Positions 29,867-38,746 are shown, counted from the stretch's first letter. The stretch is 64,000 bases of DNA from Humisphaera borealis (GCF_015169395.1 NZ_CP063458.1:5208001-5272000), one strand, 5' to 3'. Notes: generated by a model from the letters alone, not told the origin. Translations and numbers: made by a program.

Positions 29867-30205
29867 TCAGCGATCGCGATTGCCGCCGCCGTAGCCACCA
29901 CCGCCGCCGCCGTAGCCGCCACGGCTACCGCCGCCGCCACCGCCGCCGGTGCGGTTTTCCTTCGGCTTGGCTTCATTGACGGTCAGGGCGCGGCCGCCGC
30001 TGTCCTGTCCGTTCATGGCGCCGATCGCCGCCTGGGCTTCCTTGTCGCTGCCCATTTCCACGAAGCCAAAGCCCTTGCTCTTGCCCGTGTCACGATCGGT
30101 GATGATCTGCGAGCTTTCGACGGTCCCGTGTGGGGTGAACATCTCCCCCAGGGCCGAGGAATCCACGTCGTAGCTCAGATTTCCAACATACAACTTCTTA
30201 CCCAT
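29867..30205 (-). CDS. Glycine-rich RNA-binding protein, single RRM
   Basis: A 112-residue protein: one RNA-recognition motif with RNP2 LYVGNL (5-10) and RNP1 KGFGFVEM (44-51), then a basic linker and a Gly/Tyr/Arg-rich tail (residues about 88-112). This is the layout of the cyanobacterial Rbp and plant GRP proteins, often cold- or stress-induced RNA chaperones; such genes are common in planctomycetes. AAGGAG lies seven bases before the ATG. The gene has its own terminator, and 277 bases upstream are free of genes, space for a regulated leader. Confidence 0.93.
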   Translation of the reverse strand: MGKKLYVGNLSYDVDSSALGEMFTPHGTVESSQIITDRDTGKSKGFGFVEMGSDKEAQAAIGAMNGQDSGGRALTVNEAKPKENRTGGGGGGGSRGGYGGGGGGYGGGNRDR

Positions 30206-30482
30206 GAGATTCTCCTTATGAGAATGGGCAAAATGACCCGCGTTTTTACTTTCGAGGTCGGACGAAAGGGACCGACATATCGGCCCGAACAGGCAGGAGG
30301 GCGATTGGAAAAGAGACGGCGGGCAGAAATGAAGCTGCGGGCGAATCTGATTCGATCAGCGGACCAACCACCACGACTGTAGACGGACAGGGTGATCCTG
30401 TCTACGTCGAATATCCGGTGATGCTCGTAAGCTGTGTCGGCAGCAGGCCCAGGCGGTCAAGTGCCGCAGGGCAACACCCCAC
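30206..30482. other. Upstream region of the RRM gene
   Basis: 277 bases between the RRM gene and the next leftward small gene. The last bases before the RRM start contain its ribosome site (AAGGAG on the minus strand). The rest could be a cold-shock-type untranslated leader, but I see no diagnostic cold-box sequence. Confidence 0.35.
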
Positions 30483-30854
30483 TCAGCCCTCGAGCTCGCA
30501 CGACACTTTCTCGAGCAGAAGGTTTGCCCCGGTAAGTGCTACGTCCCCCGTGGCAGGCACGATTTGCTCAACACGATGAACACTGCCTGACCAATCGCTG
30601 CGAGCGATCATCCGGAGAATGTCATAGGGAGAGGAACTCACGAACGTAACGTCGACTCGATAGCCAAAAGACTCGATGCGGCTGAGAACCCGCCTCGCTT
30701 CAACGCTACCGACGGTCGATGAACCGCGCGGCCGCCGCCCCCTCGTGACCGATTGAAGAATGATGGTCGACAAGGAGCGGCGCAGAGGTCGAGCCTGGTC
30801 CATGGCAGGGTGGCGAGGGGCGTGCGACGGGGATACCAGACCATGGAAGATCAT
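30483..30854 (-). CDS. Small hypothetical protein
   Basis: A possible 123-residue protein, or 106 residues from an internal Met (MDQARPLRRSL). The basic N-terminal third is followed by a folded-looking part (EARRVLSRIESFGYRVDVTFVSSSPYDILRMIARSDWSG, split by eye into alternating helix and strand), and an acidic end. I do not recognise the family. The sequence has no signal peptide or membrane helix. Its reality is supported only by plausible composition and by the A+T-richer upstream stretch (30855-31000) that could be its promoter. Confidence 0.4.
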   Translation of the reverse strand: MIFHGLVSPSHAPRHPAMDQARPLRRSLSTIILQSVTRGRRPRGSSTVGSVEARRVLSRIESFGYRVDVTFVSSSPYDILRMIARSDWSGSVHRVEQIVPATGDVALTGANLLLEKVSCELEG

Positions 30855-31108
30855 TGGGGCTGTCCTCTTGGAGTAGCGGACAAGATAGCGCGTTCGACTT
30901 TAATAGTCTATAGGATTTGTAGGAATGTCCAGAATGATCGACTTGCAGTGGTTTCGATAGTGCGTACAAATTACATAAACGTTTTCGCAACATGGCGTTA
31001 CGCCTCCATTAAGACGCTCGAAGTAGGCAAAACGTAGACTCCTTTAGACATCATTGTCGCTGGTACCATCTTGCAAGCGGTGGATTTGTGGGTAGACTTC
31101 TGCCAATC

Positions 31109-31136
31109 TCCTACTAAAACGACTGTACTGGTAGGA
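31109..31136 (+). promoter_or_regulatory. Inverted repeat just upstream of the XRE gene, candidate autoregulatory operator
   Basis: TCCTAC (31109-31114) and GTAGGA (31131-31136) form a perfect 6-bp inverted repeat with 16 bases between, centre spacing about two helical turns. The right half overlaps the ribosome-binding region of the XRE gene. A weak promoter pair (TTGCAA 31071-31076 and TAGACT 31093-31098, 16-base spacer) lies immediately before it. This geometry suits repression by the dimeric regulator encoded downstream. Confidence 0.4.
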
Positions 31137-31140
31137 ATTG

Positions 31141-31680
31141 ATGATGTCGAACGCCCGTCGCAACCTCGCTCCCGCCGACAACGACGTTGTCGCCCCCCAG
31201 CGACTCGAGCCGCACGCAGTCGTCGTTGCGCGAAACCTTGTCATCGCCCGCGACTTGGCGGGGTTGACGCAGAATGACCTGGCCGCTCGGTCGGGGGTGA
31301 GTCGGGCGACGATTGCTCAGATCGAGACCGGACACGCGGACCCGAGGTTGTCGACGCTGGTCGAGATCGCGCGAGCTCTGGGTTTGTCGGTCATTGTCCT
31401 GCTGGCGACGCGGACAGACATCCAGGCGATCACGGGAATCGGCCCGGCACTGGGGACAACTCCGGTCGCAATCGATCAGCGCGATCTGGCCCGGATGAAC
31501 GAGTACTCCGACAGCACACTCATTCGCGACTGGCGGCGGGCGGCTCGGATCGGGGCATCCGTCGGTCGGTCGGCCGGGTGTAGAAGTCCCGGCGCGGCGG
31601 CGACGGCGGGACTTTTCTCCGTCGCCGTTCCCGGCCGGGGAACCGCCGTTGGTGCCACCTTGGGTCGACTGCTCGAATGA
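31141..31680 (+). CDS. XRE-family helix-turn-helix regulator upstream of the sulfate transport genes
   Basis: A 179-residue DNA-binding protein. The HTH sits at about residues 29-82: VIARDLAGLTQNDLAARSGVSRATIAQIETGHADPRLSTLVEIARALG. The C-terminal 90 residues have no recognised domain; they include a basic segment (IRDWRRAARIGASVGRSAG) and a Gly/Ala-rich end. ATG-ATG is used as start; a TTG immediately before is less likely. It is the first gene of a same-strand run leading to the sulfate ABC transporter, so it may control sulfur uptake, a role usually held by LysR-type CysB in proteobacteria. That link is by position only. Confidence 0.72.
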   Translation: MMSNARRNLAPADNDVVAPQRLEPHAVVVARNLVIARDLAGLTQNDLAARSGVSRATIAQIETGHADPRLSTLVEIARALGLSVIVLLATRTDIQAITGIGPALGTTPVAIDQRDLARMNEYSDSTLIRDWRRAARIGASVGRSAGCRSPGAAATAGLFSVAVPGRGTAVGATLGRLLE

Positions 31681-31744
31681 TCGATCGGGACGACCGCCGT
31701 GGCAGACCTCCACTTGTACTGCCAGCTTTCTACCGGTCAGTCCC

Positions 31745-32095
31745 ATGCAATCGACAAGCGTTGTTTTACGTGCGCCAGCCCCTGCTTTGGCGGCGGGCCC
31801 TTCGGGCGATGTTTCCGACGATGGCATTGAAGTGATTGAGCTTCCCGATGCCCCGACGGCTGCGATCGGCGGCGTCTTCGATCTGTACGAGAGACACGGC
31901 TTCGAAACCGGCCGCCGGCGCGGCTTCCGCGAGGCCCAGGCGCTGGTGTCGCTGGCGGTTGAGGAACTGATTGCCGACAGCGGCATGGGGGACGTACCGC
32001 CGTCGGTCCTCCGGTCGCTCGCGGCCGCGGTCTCGGCGAGGTTGGACCGTTACACCCCCAGCGAGCCGTACCTGGAAGGGGGGCTGGGGATCTGA
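31745..32095 (+). CDS. Small hypothetical protein between XRE regulator and sbp
   Basis: A 116-residue acidic protein from the ATG at 31745 (MQSTSVVL). The middle contains GIEVIELPDAPTAAIGGVFDLYERHGFE, followed by a basic helix (GRRRGFREAQALVSLAVEELI) and another helix (PPSVLRSLAAAVSARLDRY). No signal peptide or metal motif. Not recognised. It lies 64 bases after the regulator and 92 before sbp, and may belong to the same transcript. Confidence 0.5.
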   Translation: MQSTSVVLRAPAPALAAGPSGDVSDDGIEVIELPDAPTAAIGGVFDLYERHGFETGRRRGFREAQALVSLAVEELIADSGMGDVPPSVLRSLAAAVSARLDRYTPSEPYLEGGLGI

Positions 32096-32187
32096 CGTTC
32101 CGATTTGCCTGTCCGCGGTACCGGCCGACGCCGCCCGCACTGAGAGATTCACTTTTGGCACCTGTCTGAATGAAAGGAACTGGAACC

Positions 32188-33279
32188 ATGCGTTTACTGA
32201 AAAAGATTGTCGCGCCGGCTGTGCTGGCGTTGTCCGCGATCGGTTTCGTGCATCACGCTTCGGCGCAGGAGAAGAGCGCTACGCTGCTGAACGTCTCCTA
32301 CGACCCCACCCGAGAGCTCTATGACGAGGTCAATCGCCTCTTCGCCAAGCAGTACAAATCAACCGCCGGCGTTGACGTAAAGATCGAGCAGTCGCACGGC
32401 GGGTCGAGCAAGCAGGCGCGGTCGGTGGTCGACGGCCTCAAGGCTGACGTTGTCACACTCGCCCTGGGGTATGACATCACCGCGATCGAGAAAGCCGGTC
32501 TGATCGAGAAGGGCTGGGAGAAGGAGTTCCCCGGAAACTCCAGCCCATACACCTCGACCATCGTCTTTGTCGTTCGCAAGGGCAACCCCAAGGGGATCAA
32601 GACCTGGGCCGACCTGGTCAAGCAGGGCAACCAGGTGATCGTTGCCAACCCCAAGACCAGCGGAGCAGCGCGCTGGGCGTTTCTTGCCGGCTGGGGCGAT
32701 GCGGCCAAGGCCAAGACGTATGACCTTTCCAAGGCCGATCAGGTCAAGGCGTCGACCGATGCAGCCGCTGCCGCGAAGGATCACCCGGCTTACAACAGCG
32801 CAGAAGCCCGCGCCTACGTCGCAGCGCTTTACAAGAACGTACCGGTGCTCGACAGCGGCGCTCGCGGCTCGACCGTGACCTTCGCCCAGAAGAATGTCGG
32901 CGACGTGCTGCTGAACTGGGAGAATGAAGCGCACCTGGTCCTCGAAGAGTTCGGCAAGGATAAGTTCGACATCATCTATCCGCCGGTCAGCATTCTGGCC
33001 GAGCCGCAGGTGGCGATCGTCGACAAGACGGTCGACGCCAAGGGCACCCGCAAGATCGCCGAGGCGTACCTGAACTTCCTCTACACCAAGGAAGTGCAGG
33101 ATGTCGCCGGCCAGCTGCACTACCGCCCGCGTGACACCGAAGTGCTGGCCCGCTACAGCGACTCGCTGCCGAAGATCCAGCTGTTCACGATCGACGAGAC
33201 GTTCGGCGGCTGGGACAAGGCCACCAAGGCATTCTTCGCAGATGGCGGTGTGTTCGATCAGATCTACGCCGTCAAGTAA
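32188..33279 (+). CDS. sbp: Sulfate ABC transporter substrate-binding protein
   Basis: A 363-residue periplasmic sulfate/thiosulfate-binding protein. Signal peptide residues 1-26 (RLLKKIVAPAVLALSAIG...HASA|Q). Family motifs: LLNVSYDPTRELYDEVN, the anion loop IEQSHGGSSKQARSV, DVVTLALGYDI, and FVVRKGNPKGIKTWADLV. The stretch around residues 170-225 (KTYDLSKADQVKASTDAAAAAKD, split here) is longer than in typical Sbp, adding a helical insert before VPVLDSGARGST. I chose the ATG at 32188 because AAGGAA lies at the right distance; an ATG six codons earlier is also in frame. The permease genes follow. Confidence 0.93.
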   Translation: MRLLKKIVAPAVLALSAIGFVHHASAQEKSATLLNVSYDPTRELYDEVNRLFAKQYKSTAGVDVKIEQSHGGSSKQARSVVDGLKADVVTLALGYDITAIEKAGLIEKGWEKEFPGNSSPYTSTIVFVVRKGNPKGIKTWADLVKQGNQVIVANPKTSGAARWAFLAGWGDAAKAKTYDLSKADQVKASTDAAAAAKDHPAYNSAEARAYVAALYKNVPVLDSGARGSTVTFAQKNVGDVLLNWENEAHLVLEEFGKDKFDIIYPPVSILAEPQVAIVDKTVDAKGTRKIAEAYLNFLYTKEVQDVAGQLHYRPRDTEVLARYSDSLPKIQLFTIDETFGGWDKATKAFFADGGVFDQIYAVK

Positions 33280-33408
33280 GGGTCGCAATATCGAGCCGTT
33301 TCCTCCCTTCCCACGAAAGCCGGGAGGCGGGCCAGGCCGTCGGGGGCACAGCCGTACCGTGCCATTTGAAAGACCGACACCAGCCCGCTTCCCGGCGACG
33401 GTGAATTC

Positions 33409-34290
33409 ATGTCCAAGCGTCGACGTGTACTTCCCGGGTTCCCCTTCGCGATGGGGTACTCGATGTTCTATCTCTCGATCATCGTGCTGCTGCCGTTGGC
33501 CGCACTGATCCTGAAGTCCGCGCAGTTGAGTTGGGATGACTTCTGGAAAACCGCTAACAGCGATGTCGTCCGGGCCTCGTATCGATTGACGTTTCAGGCC
33601 TCTGCGGCCGCGGCGCTGATCAATGGGCTGTTCGGCCTGATTATTGCCTGGGTGCTGGTCCGCTGTCCGTTTCCTGGCTGCCGGCTCTTCGACGCGGTGG
33701 TCGACTTTCCGTTCGCGCTGCCGACGGCCGTCGCGGGGCTGACTTTCGGCAGCCTGTACGCAGGAATGCCCTGGATCGAGCAGATTCTTATCGGCGACTG
33801 GGTGACGGCCGCCTGGAACTCAACCGCTGGTCGGATTGACGCATTGACGCTGGGGCCGCGGACATTGTCCGGTCTCAACGAATTGCGTGTCGTGCTGATG
33901 CTGACGTTCGTAAGTCTTCCGTTCGTCATTCGAACCGTCCAGCCGGTGCTGCAGGAGTGGGAGATCGAGACCGAGCAGGCCGCCCACAGCCTGGGAGCGA
34001 GCAACTGGCTTACGTTCCGCCGAGTCATCATGCCGGAACTGATGCCGGCCTGGCTCAGCGGAATGGCATTGGCATTCGCCCGATCGGTCGGCGAGTACGG
34101 ATCTGTCATCTTCGTGACCGGCAACATCCCGGGTAAGAGCCAGATCGCCCCGGTTCAGATCATGCAACAGCTGGAGGAGTACCGTTACGCCCAGGCGACC
34201 GCAATCGGAGTGGTGCTGCTGGGTGTCGCGCTGCTCGTTCTGTTGCTGGTGAACGTGCTCCAGTGGTGGGCCAATCGGCAGGCCAGATGA
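33409..34290 (+). CDS. cysT: Sulfate ABC transporter permease CysT (CysU)
   Basis: A 293-residue inner-membrane permease, the usual length for CysT. About six helices are seen, from MFYLSIIVLLPLAALILKSA to ATAIGVVLLGVALLVLLLVN, and the ABC-interaction (EAA) loop reads EQAAHSLGASNWLTFRRVIMPEL near residue 188 (broken at 20 here: EQAAHSLGASNW...). The GEYGSVIFVTGNIPGK segment is typical of sulfate permeases. A short inverted repeat (CCTCCC ... GGGAGG, 33302-33327) lies in the 129-base gap after sbp and could set the sbp:permease ratio. Confidence 0.92.
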   Translation: MSKRRRVLPGFPFAMGYSMFYLSIIVLLPLAALILKSAQLSWDDFWKTANSDVVRASYRLTFQASAAAALINGLFGLIIAWVLVRCPFPGCRLFDAVVDFPFALPTAVAGLTFGSLYAGMPWIEQILIGDWVTAAWNSTAGRIDALTLGPRTLSGLNELRVVLMLTFVSLPFVIRTVQPVLQEWEIETEQAAHSLGASNWLTFRRVIMPELMPAWLSGMALAFARSVGEYGSVIFVTGNIPGKSQIAPVQIMQQLEEYRYAQATAIGVVLLGVALLVLLLVNVLQWWANRQAR

Positions 34291-34360
34291 CCTGGTGAAT
34301 CAGTGACCGGCGGCGGGGTGCTACTGCCTTTGCCACGAATTGTTCCCCTGCAATCGCGAT

Positions 34361-35743
34361 ATGACTTCAATCCAGCATAGTTCCGTCTCGCCGGCTATCA
34401 CGCCTCGCCGAATCCAATCCGGCATAGGATTCCCGCGCATCGCCCTGACGACCATCGCCGTCGCGTTCCTGACGCTGTTCGTCATCGTGCCGGCGGCCAA
34501 TGTCTTCGCGCAGGCACTGTCCAACGGCTGGCAGTCTTATCGCGACGTCTTCTTCCCGCCACCGATCGACCAGGCCAGGCTCGCACAGATCGAAGCCCGG
34601 CTCGATGAAATCAACAGTCTTCCGCTCCTGAAGCGGCGTGCATTCAACGACGAGCGTCGGCTGCTCATGCGCGAACAATCCGCGATTCTGGCTTTACCCG
34701 ACAGTGCCAGGCAGAACTGGGCCTCCGTCCGGCTGACGCTTTGCATCGCTGCAGTCGTTGTCCCGCTGAACATCTTCTTCGGGGTGGCGTTCGCGTGGTC
34801 CGTGACGAAGTTCAAGTTCAAGGGCCGATCGCTGCTCATTGCAATCACGGAGCTTCCGTTCTCGGTATCGCCCGTCGTTTCGGGACTGATTTTCGTTCTC
34901 CTGTTCGGTGCTCAAGGGTTCCTGGCCGATGTGGCCAAGTCCGACCGGGCGGTGTGGCTGGCGCCGGCGATTCGGGCCCTGCTCTGGCTGCCACCGCTGT
35001 TGCTGGCCGGCTGGTCTGTGTTGCTGGCGTCGCACGCAGCATTGGTCTGGTTCTATCCGGAACTGAAGGAACGCGAGCCGTTTTCGCTCAAGGTCCGCCG
35101 CATCGTCAGATGGGCTTCCCTGCTGGTTTTCGCGGCGATCGTGATCTACGCGTACACGCAGCCCAATCCCGGCTGGCGCTGGTTGCTCCCCACCGATTGG
35201 AAGTGGCCTGATCCGACATCACTCTTCTGGCGCGGCTTCTCCGTCGAACACTGGTGGCCGATCGGCGCTGCGAGAATGAACGAGGGTGTCATCTTCACCC
35301 ACCTGTCGATCGTGCTGGCGTCAATCTTTGTGACGTTCCCGTTCGTCGCGCGGAACCTGATACCGCTCATGGAATCGCAGGGCGCCGAAGCCGAGCATGC
35401 GGCGCTGACCCTGGGGGCGGGCGGATGGTACACGTTCCGGCGGGTGACGCTTCCGAGCATCAAGTGGGGCCTGCTTTACGGAGCCATTCTCTGCTCGGCT
35501 CGCGCGCTCGGTGAGTTCGGCGCGGTGTCGGTCGTGTCCGGCCATCTCGATGCCAATGACACCATACCCCTTCGCATCGAAAAGATCTGGCAGTCCTACC
35601 GAACCCAGCCCGCATTCACCGTCGCATCGCTGTTGGCCTTCACCGCCGTCCTGACGCTGGTTCTTAAGACGTTTGTCGAATGGATGACCAGGCGGACCAG
35701 CTCCGACGATCAGAAGGTCGCGCGCGCGGCACCTGGTCATTAA
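34361..35743 (+). CDS. cysW: Sulfate ABC transporter permease CysW, unusually long
   Basis: A 460-residue permease; CysW is usually near 290. The core is clear: N-terminal helix (ALTTIAVAFLTLFVIVPAAN), GVAFAWSVTKFKFKGRSLL, LPFSVSPVVSGLIFVLLFG, the EAA loop EAEHAALTLGAGGWYTFRR near residue 344, and ALGEFGAVSVVSGH. Two insertions explain the size: a charged helical segment at about 60-110 (ARLDEINSLPLLKRRAFNDE) in the first periplasmic loop, and about 100 residues at roughly 190-295 that add two probable helices (IRALLWLPPLLLAGWSVLLA and WASLLVFAAIVIYAYTQ) and a Trp/Pro-rich loop. Start at the ATG 34361; a TTG seven codons earlier is less likely. Confidence 0.88.
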   Translation: MTSIQHSSVSPAITPRRIQSGIGFPRIALTTIAVAFLTLFVIVPAANVFAQALSNGWQSYRDVFFPPPIDQARLAQIEARLDEINSLPLLKRRAFNDERRLLMREQSAILALPDSARQNWASVRLTLCIAAVVVPLNIFFGVAFAWSVTKFKFKGRSLLIAITELPFSVSPVVSGLIFVLLFGAQGFLADVAKSDRAVWLAPAIRALLWLPPLLLAGWSVLLASHAALVWFYPELKEREPFSLKVRRIVRWASLLVFAAIVIYAYTQPNPGWRWLLPTDWKWPDPTSLFWRGFSVEHWWPIGAARMNEGVIFTHLSIVLASIFVTFPFVARNLIPLMESQGAEAEHAALTLGAGGWYTFRRVTLPSIKWGLLYGAILCSARALGEFGAVSVVSGHLDANDTIPLRIEKIWQSYRTQPAFTVASLLAFTAVLTLVLKTFVEWMTRRTSSDDQKVARAAPGH

Positions 35744-35826
35744 GCCAGACGGCGAAACACGGGAGGCCCCGTGCAGCCGCCTGATACACGAAGCGCCGAA
35801 CGCCGCGGTCCTTGCAGAATCAGCTT

Positions 35827-36918
35827 ATGAGCATTGAAGTCCAAAACGTCACCAAGTCCTTCGGGACGTTTAAAGCGCTCGACAACGTCTCCATCGAGAT
35901 CAAGACGGGCGAGCTTGTCGCGCTGCTCGGGCCGAGTGGCTCGGGCAAGACGACCCTGCTGCGCATTATCGCAGGCCTCGAACAGGCCGACCCCGGCGGG
36001 CGGATCAACTTCTGGGGCGAAGACGTCGCGGATTACCACGTGTCAGCGAGGAAGGTGGGCTTCGTCTTTCAGCACTATGCGCTGTTCAAGCACATGACGG
36101 TCTTTGAGAACGTCGCGTTCGGCCTGCGCGCCCGTCCCTGGCGATTGCGGCCCCGCCGCAGCGAGATCGCCGACCGGGTCCACAGCCTGCTCAAACTCGT
36201 GCAGCTCGATACGCTGGCCAAACGCTACCCCTCTCAACTGTCGGGCGGGCAACGGCAGCGGGTGGCGCTCGCCCGCGCGCTGGCGGTGGAACCCAAGGTT
36301 CTGCTGCTGGACGAGCCGTTTGGCGCCCTCGACGCCCGCGTTCGTCGCGAGCTGCGTCGCTGGCTCCGTCGACTGCACGATGAGGTCCACATCACCAGCG
36401 TGTTCGTGACCCACGACCAGGAAGAAGCGCTCGAAGTCGCCGACCGCGTAGCGGTGATGAACCATGGGCGCATCGAGCAGCTCGATACACCTGAAGCCGT
36501 TTACGAGCGGCCGGCTTCCCCTTTCGTCTACCAGTTCCTGGGAACGGTGAACCTCTTCCACGGACGGGTCCACGAGGGAGCCGTCCGGATCGGCGATGCC
36601 GCGTTCCCGATGTCGGCCGACGGCATCGTGACATCGACCGATTCGCCCGACCGCGCCTCGGCGACGGCCTTCGTTCGGCCGCACGAGATCGATCTGTCTT
36701 CTCAGCCGAACGGATTCCCTGCCGTGCGTGTCCGGGTGCTCCACGTGAGCGCGGCCGGGCCGATTGTCCGCCTCCATGCCGAGCGGATCGACACCAACGA
36801 CGCGGTCGAAGTGGAACTGACCAAGACGCGATATCGCGAACTCAAGATCAAGGCCGGCGACGAGGTCTGGGCGCACCTCAAATCGCTGCGTGTCTTCGGC
36901 GAAGACTATTCGATCTGA
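35827..36918 (+). CDS. cysA: Sulfate ABC transporter ATP-binding protein CysA
   Basis: A 363-residue ATPase that powers sulfate import through CysTW. Walker [10 protein letters not shown] (35-43), Q-loop [20 protein letters not shown], signature [15 protein letters not shown] near 138, Walker [12 protein letters not shown] and switch [13 protein letters not shown]. The C-terminal third is the TOBE-like regulatory domain ([11 protein letters not shown] ... FVRPHEIDL). The ATG at 35827 gives the usual [13 protein letters not shown] start. An inverted repeat CACGGG-aggc-CCCGTG lies in the gap after cysW. Confidence 0.93.
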   Translation: MSIEVQNVTKSFGTFKALDNVSIEIKTGELVALLGPSGSGKTTLLRIIAGLEQADPGGRINFWGEDVADYHVSARKVGFVFQHYALFKHMTVFENVAFGLRARPWRLRPRRSEIADRVHSLLKLVQLDTLAKRYPSQLSGGQRQRVALARALAVEPKVLLLDEPFGALDARVRRELRRWLRRLHDEVHITSVFVTHDQEEALEVADRVAVMNHGRIEQLDTPEAVYERPASPFVYQFLGTVNLFHGRVHEGAVRIGDAAFPMSADGIVTSTDSPDRASATAFVRPHEIDLSSQPNGFPAVRVRVLHVSAAGPIVRLHAERIDTNDAVEVELTKTRYRELKIKAGDEVWAHLKSLRVFGEDYSI

Positions 36919-36996
36919 GTCAGGACGGGCATCGGTCCGGGCGCCAATCCCGGATCGATAGCTCTTCCAGGTACCAAGAAACTCAATTTAGTGGCG

Positions 36997-37077
36997 GAAA
37001 CCACCAAGGTCTCGTCGACCGGTGAAGTTGCCGCCAGCCGGCGCCATCGCGCCACAGGGAGGTGGCTTCAAGCCACC
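36997..37077 (+). promoter_or_regulatory. Structured leader before the porin gene
   Basis: The 172-base gap between cysA and the porin holds three elements that can pair in two ways. GGTGGC (37061-37066) and GCCACC (37072-37077) form a hairpin that ends five bases before the AAGGAG ribosome site. Alternatively GGTGGCTTC (37061-37069) can pair with GAAACCACC (36997-37005) at eight of nine positions, which would free GCCACC. An upstream TCCGGG...CCCGGA hairpin (about 36936-36954) may end the cysA transcript. Mutually exclusive pairing next to a ribosome site is what a translational switch looks like, but no known riboswitch class was recognised. Confidence 0.35.
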
Positions 37078-37090
37078 CAAGGAGATCCAG

Positions 37091-38437
37091 ATGACTAGCA
37101 GGAACCAGCGGCGTCGGGCGAGCAATTGGCTTGTCGCGACGGTTGCAATCGTCGCAACGCCGGTCGTTGCGTTGGCAGACACAAAGCCGTCCTACGAGGA
37201 CTTGCAGAAGCGCATCGAGCTGCTCGAGTCGCGCGTGCAGGCGACCGAAGAACAGAAGCGAGCCGACGCTGCCGCGGCCAGACAGGTTGACGCCACGATT
37301 GATGCCGTCGCGAGGGATGCGAACAAGCGCAGTCAGATGCTCGCTGAGGGTGGCCTGACCGCCGGCTATGACAAGGGCTTCTTCATCAAGAGCGAGGACG
37401 GCAACTTCCTGTTCAAGCCTTCAGCCATCTTCCAGTTCCGGGGCGTCAGCAACACCAATGATTCGGGCAGCGACGACGAGACGGTCGCCGGCTTCGAGAT
37501 TCGCCGGGCAAGGTTCCGCTTCGACGGCCATGTCGTCACGCCAGATCTGACGTACAGTTTCGTTTGGGATACCAATCGCCAGGGCGGCGCGGTGACGCTG
37601 CTGGACGCCTGGGCCGCTTACAAGATCACTCCCGAGATCTCGGTCAAGGTCGGCCAGTTCAAGGAATCCTGGTCGCACGAGAAGGACATCTCGTTCACCA
37701 ACCAGCTCGCCGTTGACCGTACACTGGTCGACACCGTCATTGGTGGCAACCTTACCGATCGTGTTCAGGGCGTCAGCGTGACCTACGGCGGCACCAAGAA
37801 CAACCCCATCCGGGCCGAAGTCGCGCTGCACGATGGTGCAAACTCCAAGAACACCGACTTCCGCGATTTCGTCGGTACCACGGCCAACCCGGCCAACTTC
37901 GGTGCCGGCGGCCGGTTCGAATACAAACTCTTCGGCGACTGGGCCAACTACCGGGACTTCACCGCCAAGGGGAACAAGGAAGACCTTCTGGTCGTCGGCG
38001 GTGGCCTGGACTGGACCCAGCGCGGCGATCTCGATACGACCATCGCCGGGATCGACGCCCAGTATGAAACCGCCTGGGGCCTGAATGCTTTCGCCGGCAT
38101 CGTCGGCAACTTTGCCAACACCGGCGCGGGCAACCGTTCCGATTACGGTGTCTTCGGACAGGTCGGCTACCTCGTCGCTCCGGCGTGGGAAGTCTTCGGC
38201 CGGTACGACGTGCTTCTGCTCGACGACAACTTCACGGATGACGATACCTTCAATGAGATCACCGTCGGCGTGAACTACTTCCTTGGCAAGGATGGGTCGG
38301 CGCTGCACCGCGCCAAGATCACGGTCGATGCCACCTTCCTTCCGGACGGAGCCCCATCGACACAGACCGGCATCGGCGTACTGGCGGGCAACGACCAGCA
38401 ATTCGTCTTCCGCGCACAGTTCCAGCTTCAGCTGTAA
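37091..38437 (+). CDS. Phosphate-selective-type porin (OprO/OprP family)
   Basis: A 448-residue outer-membrane protein. An N-terminal signal peptide (WLVATVAIVATPVVALA|D) is followed by a short coiled coil (YEDLQKRIELLESRVQATEEQK, read as heptads to about residue 75) typical of trimeric OprP-like porins, then a beta-barrel with alternating strands (AIFQFRG, RRARFRFDGHVVTPDLTYSF) ending in the aromatic/hydrophobic C-terminus FRAQFQLQL. I use the ATG at 37091 because AAGGAG lies eight bases before it; an in-frame GTG upstream lies within the leader hairpins. Downstream of sbp-cysTWA it may serve sulfate entry across the outer membrane, by context; OprP itself takes phosphate. Confidence 0.85.
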   Translation: MTSRNQRRRASNWLVATVAIVATPVVALADTKPSYEDLQKRIELLESRVQATEEQKRADAAAARQVDATIDAVARDANKRSQMLAEGGLTAGYDKGFFIKSEDGNFLFKPSAIFQFRGVSNTNDSGSDDETVAGFEIRRARFRFDGHVVTPDLTYSFVWDTNRQGGAVTLLDAWAAYKITPEISVKVGQFKESWSHEKDISFTNQLAVDRTLVDTVIGGNLTDRVQGVSVTYGGTKNNPIRAEVALHDGANSKNTDFRDFVGTTANPANFGAGGRFEYKLFGDWANYRDFTAKGNKEDLLVVGGGLDWTQRGDLDTTIAGIDAQYETAWGLNAFAGIVGNFANTGAGNRSDYGVFGQVGYLVAPAWEVFGRYDVLLLDDNFTDDDTFNEITVGVNYFLGKDGSALHRAKITVDATFLPDGAPSTQTGIGVLAGNDQQFVFRAQFQLQL

Positions 38438-38481
38438 AGCTAGATTTGAAAAGACGTTGCAGTTCTAAGATGGGTTGGTGC

Positions 38482-38514
38482 CACTCGCCCGCGACCACCG
38501 GTCGCGGGCGAGTG
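38482..38514 (+). terminator. Long hairpin after the porin gene
   Basis: CACTCGCCCGCGACC (38482-38496) pairs perfectly over 15 bp with GGTCGCGGGCGAGTG (38500-38514), loop ACC. No T-run follows, but the stability is high and the position, 45 bases after the porin stop, fits the end of the sulfate operon. The 5'-truncated reading frame of the next protein begins just behind it. Confidence 0.7.
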
Positions 38515-38746
38515 CGTTGGGTGGAAAGGCATCGTCAAACGGGCAGCCCATCCGAGCCGGTCCAGCTGGAAGGTCCAATCATCCGGCGCGCTCAACGGCA
38601 ATCTCGTCACCGCCAGCGGTACGACGGGCCTCACGTGGAACGGTCACGAGGACGACCTGTCGGCCCTGATCAAGCTCGCCGACGGTGCGGCACTTTCGGT
38701 CAACGTCACTAACACTGCCGGCGTCAATACCACGTTCGCCACCGCC

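Noticed and set aside
34340-34360. TTG start for cysW seven codons upstream of the ATG
   Set aside because: The added residues are not membrane-like and the ATG gives the normal permease beginning.
37019-37080. Cobalamin riboswitch before the porin
   Set aside because: GGTGAAG and GCGCCACAGG superficially recall it, but the B12 box and overall fold could not be found; the gene is not cobalamin-related.
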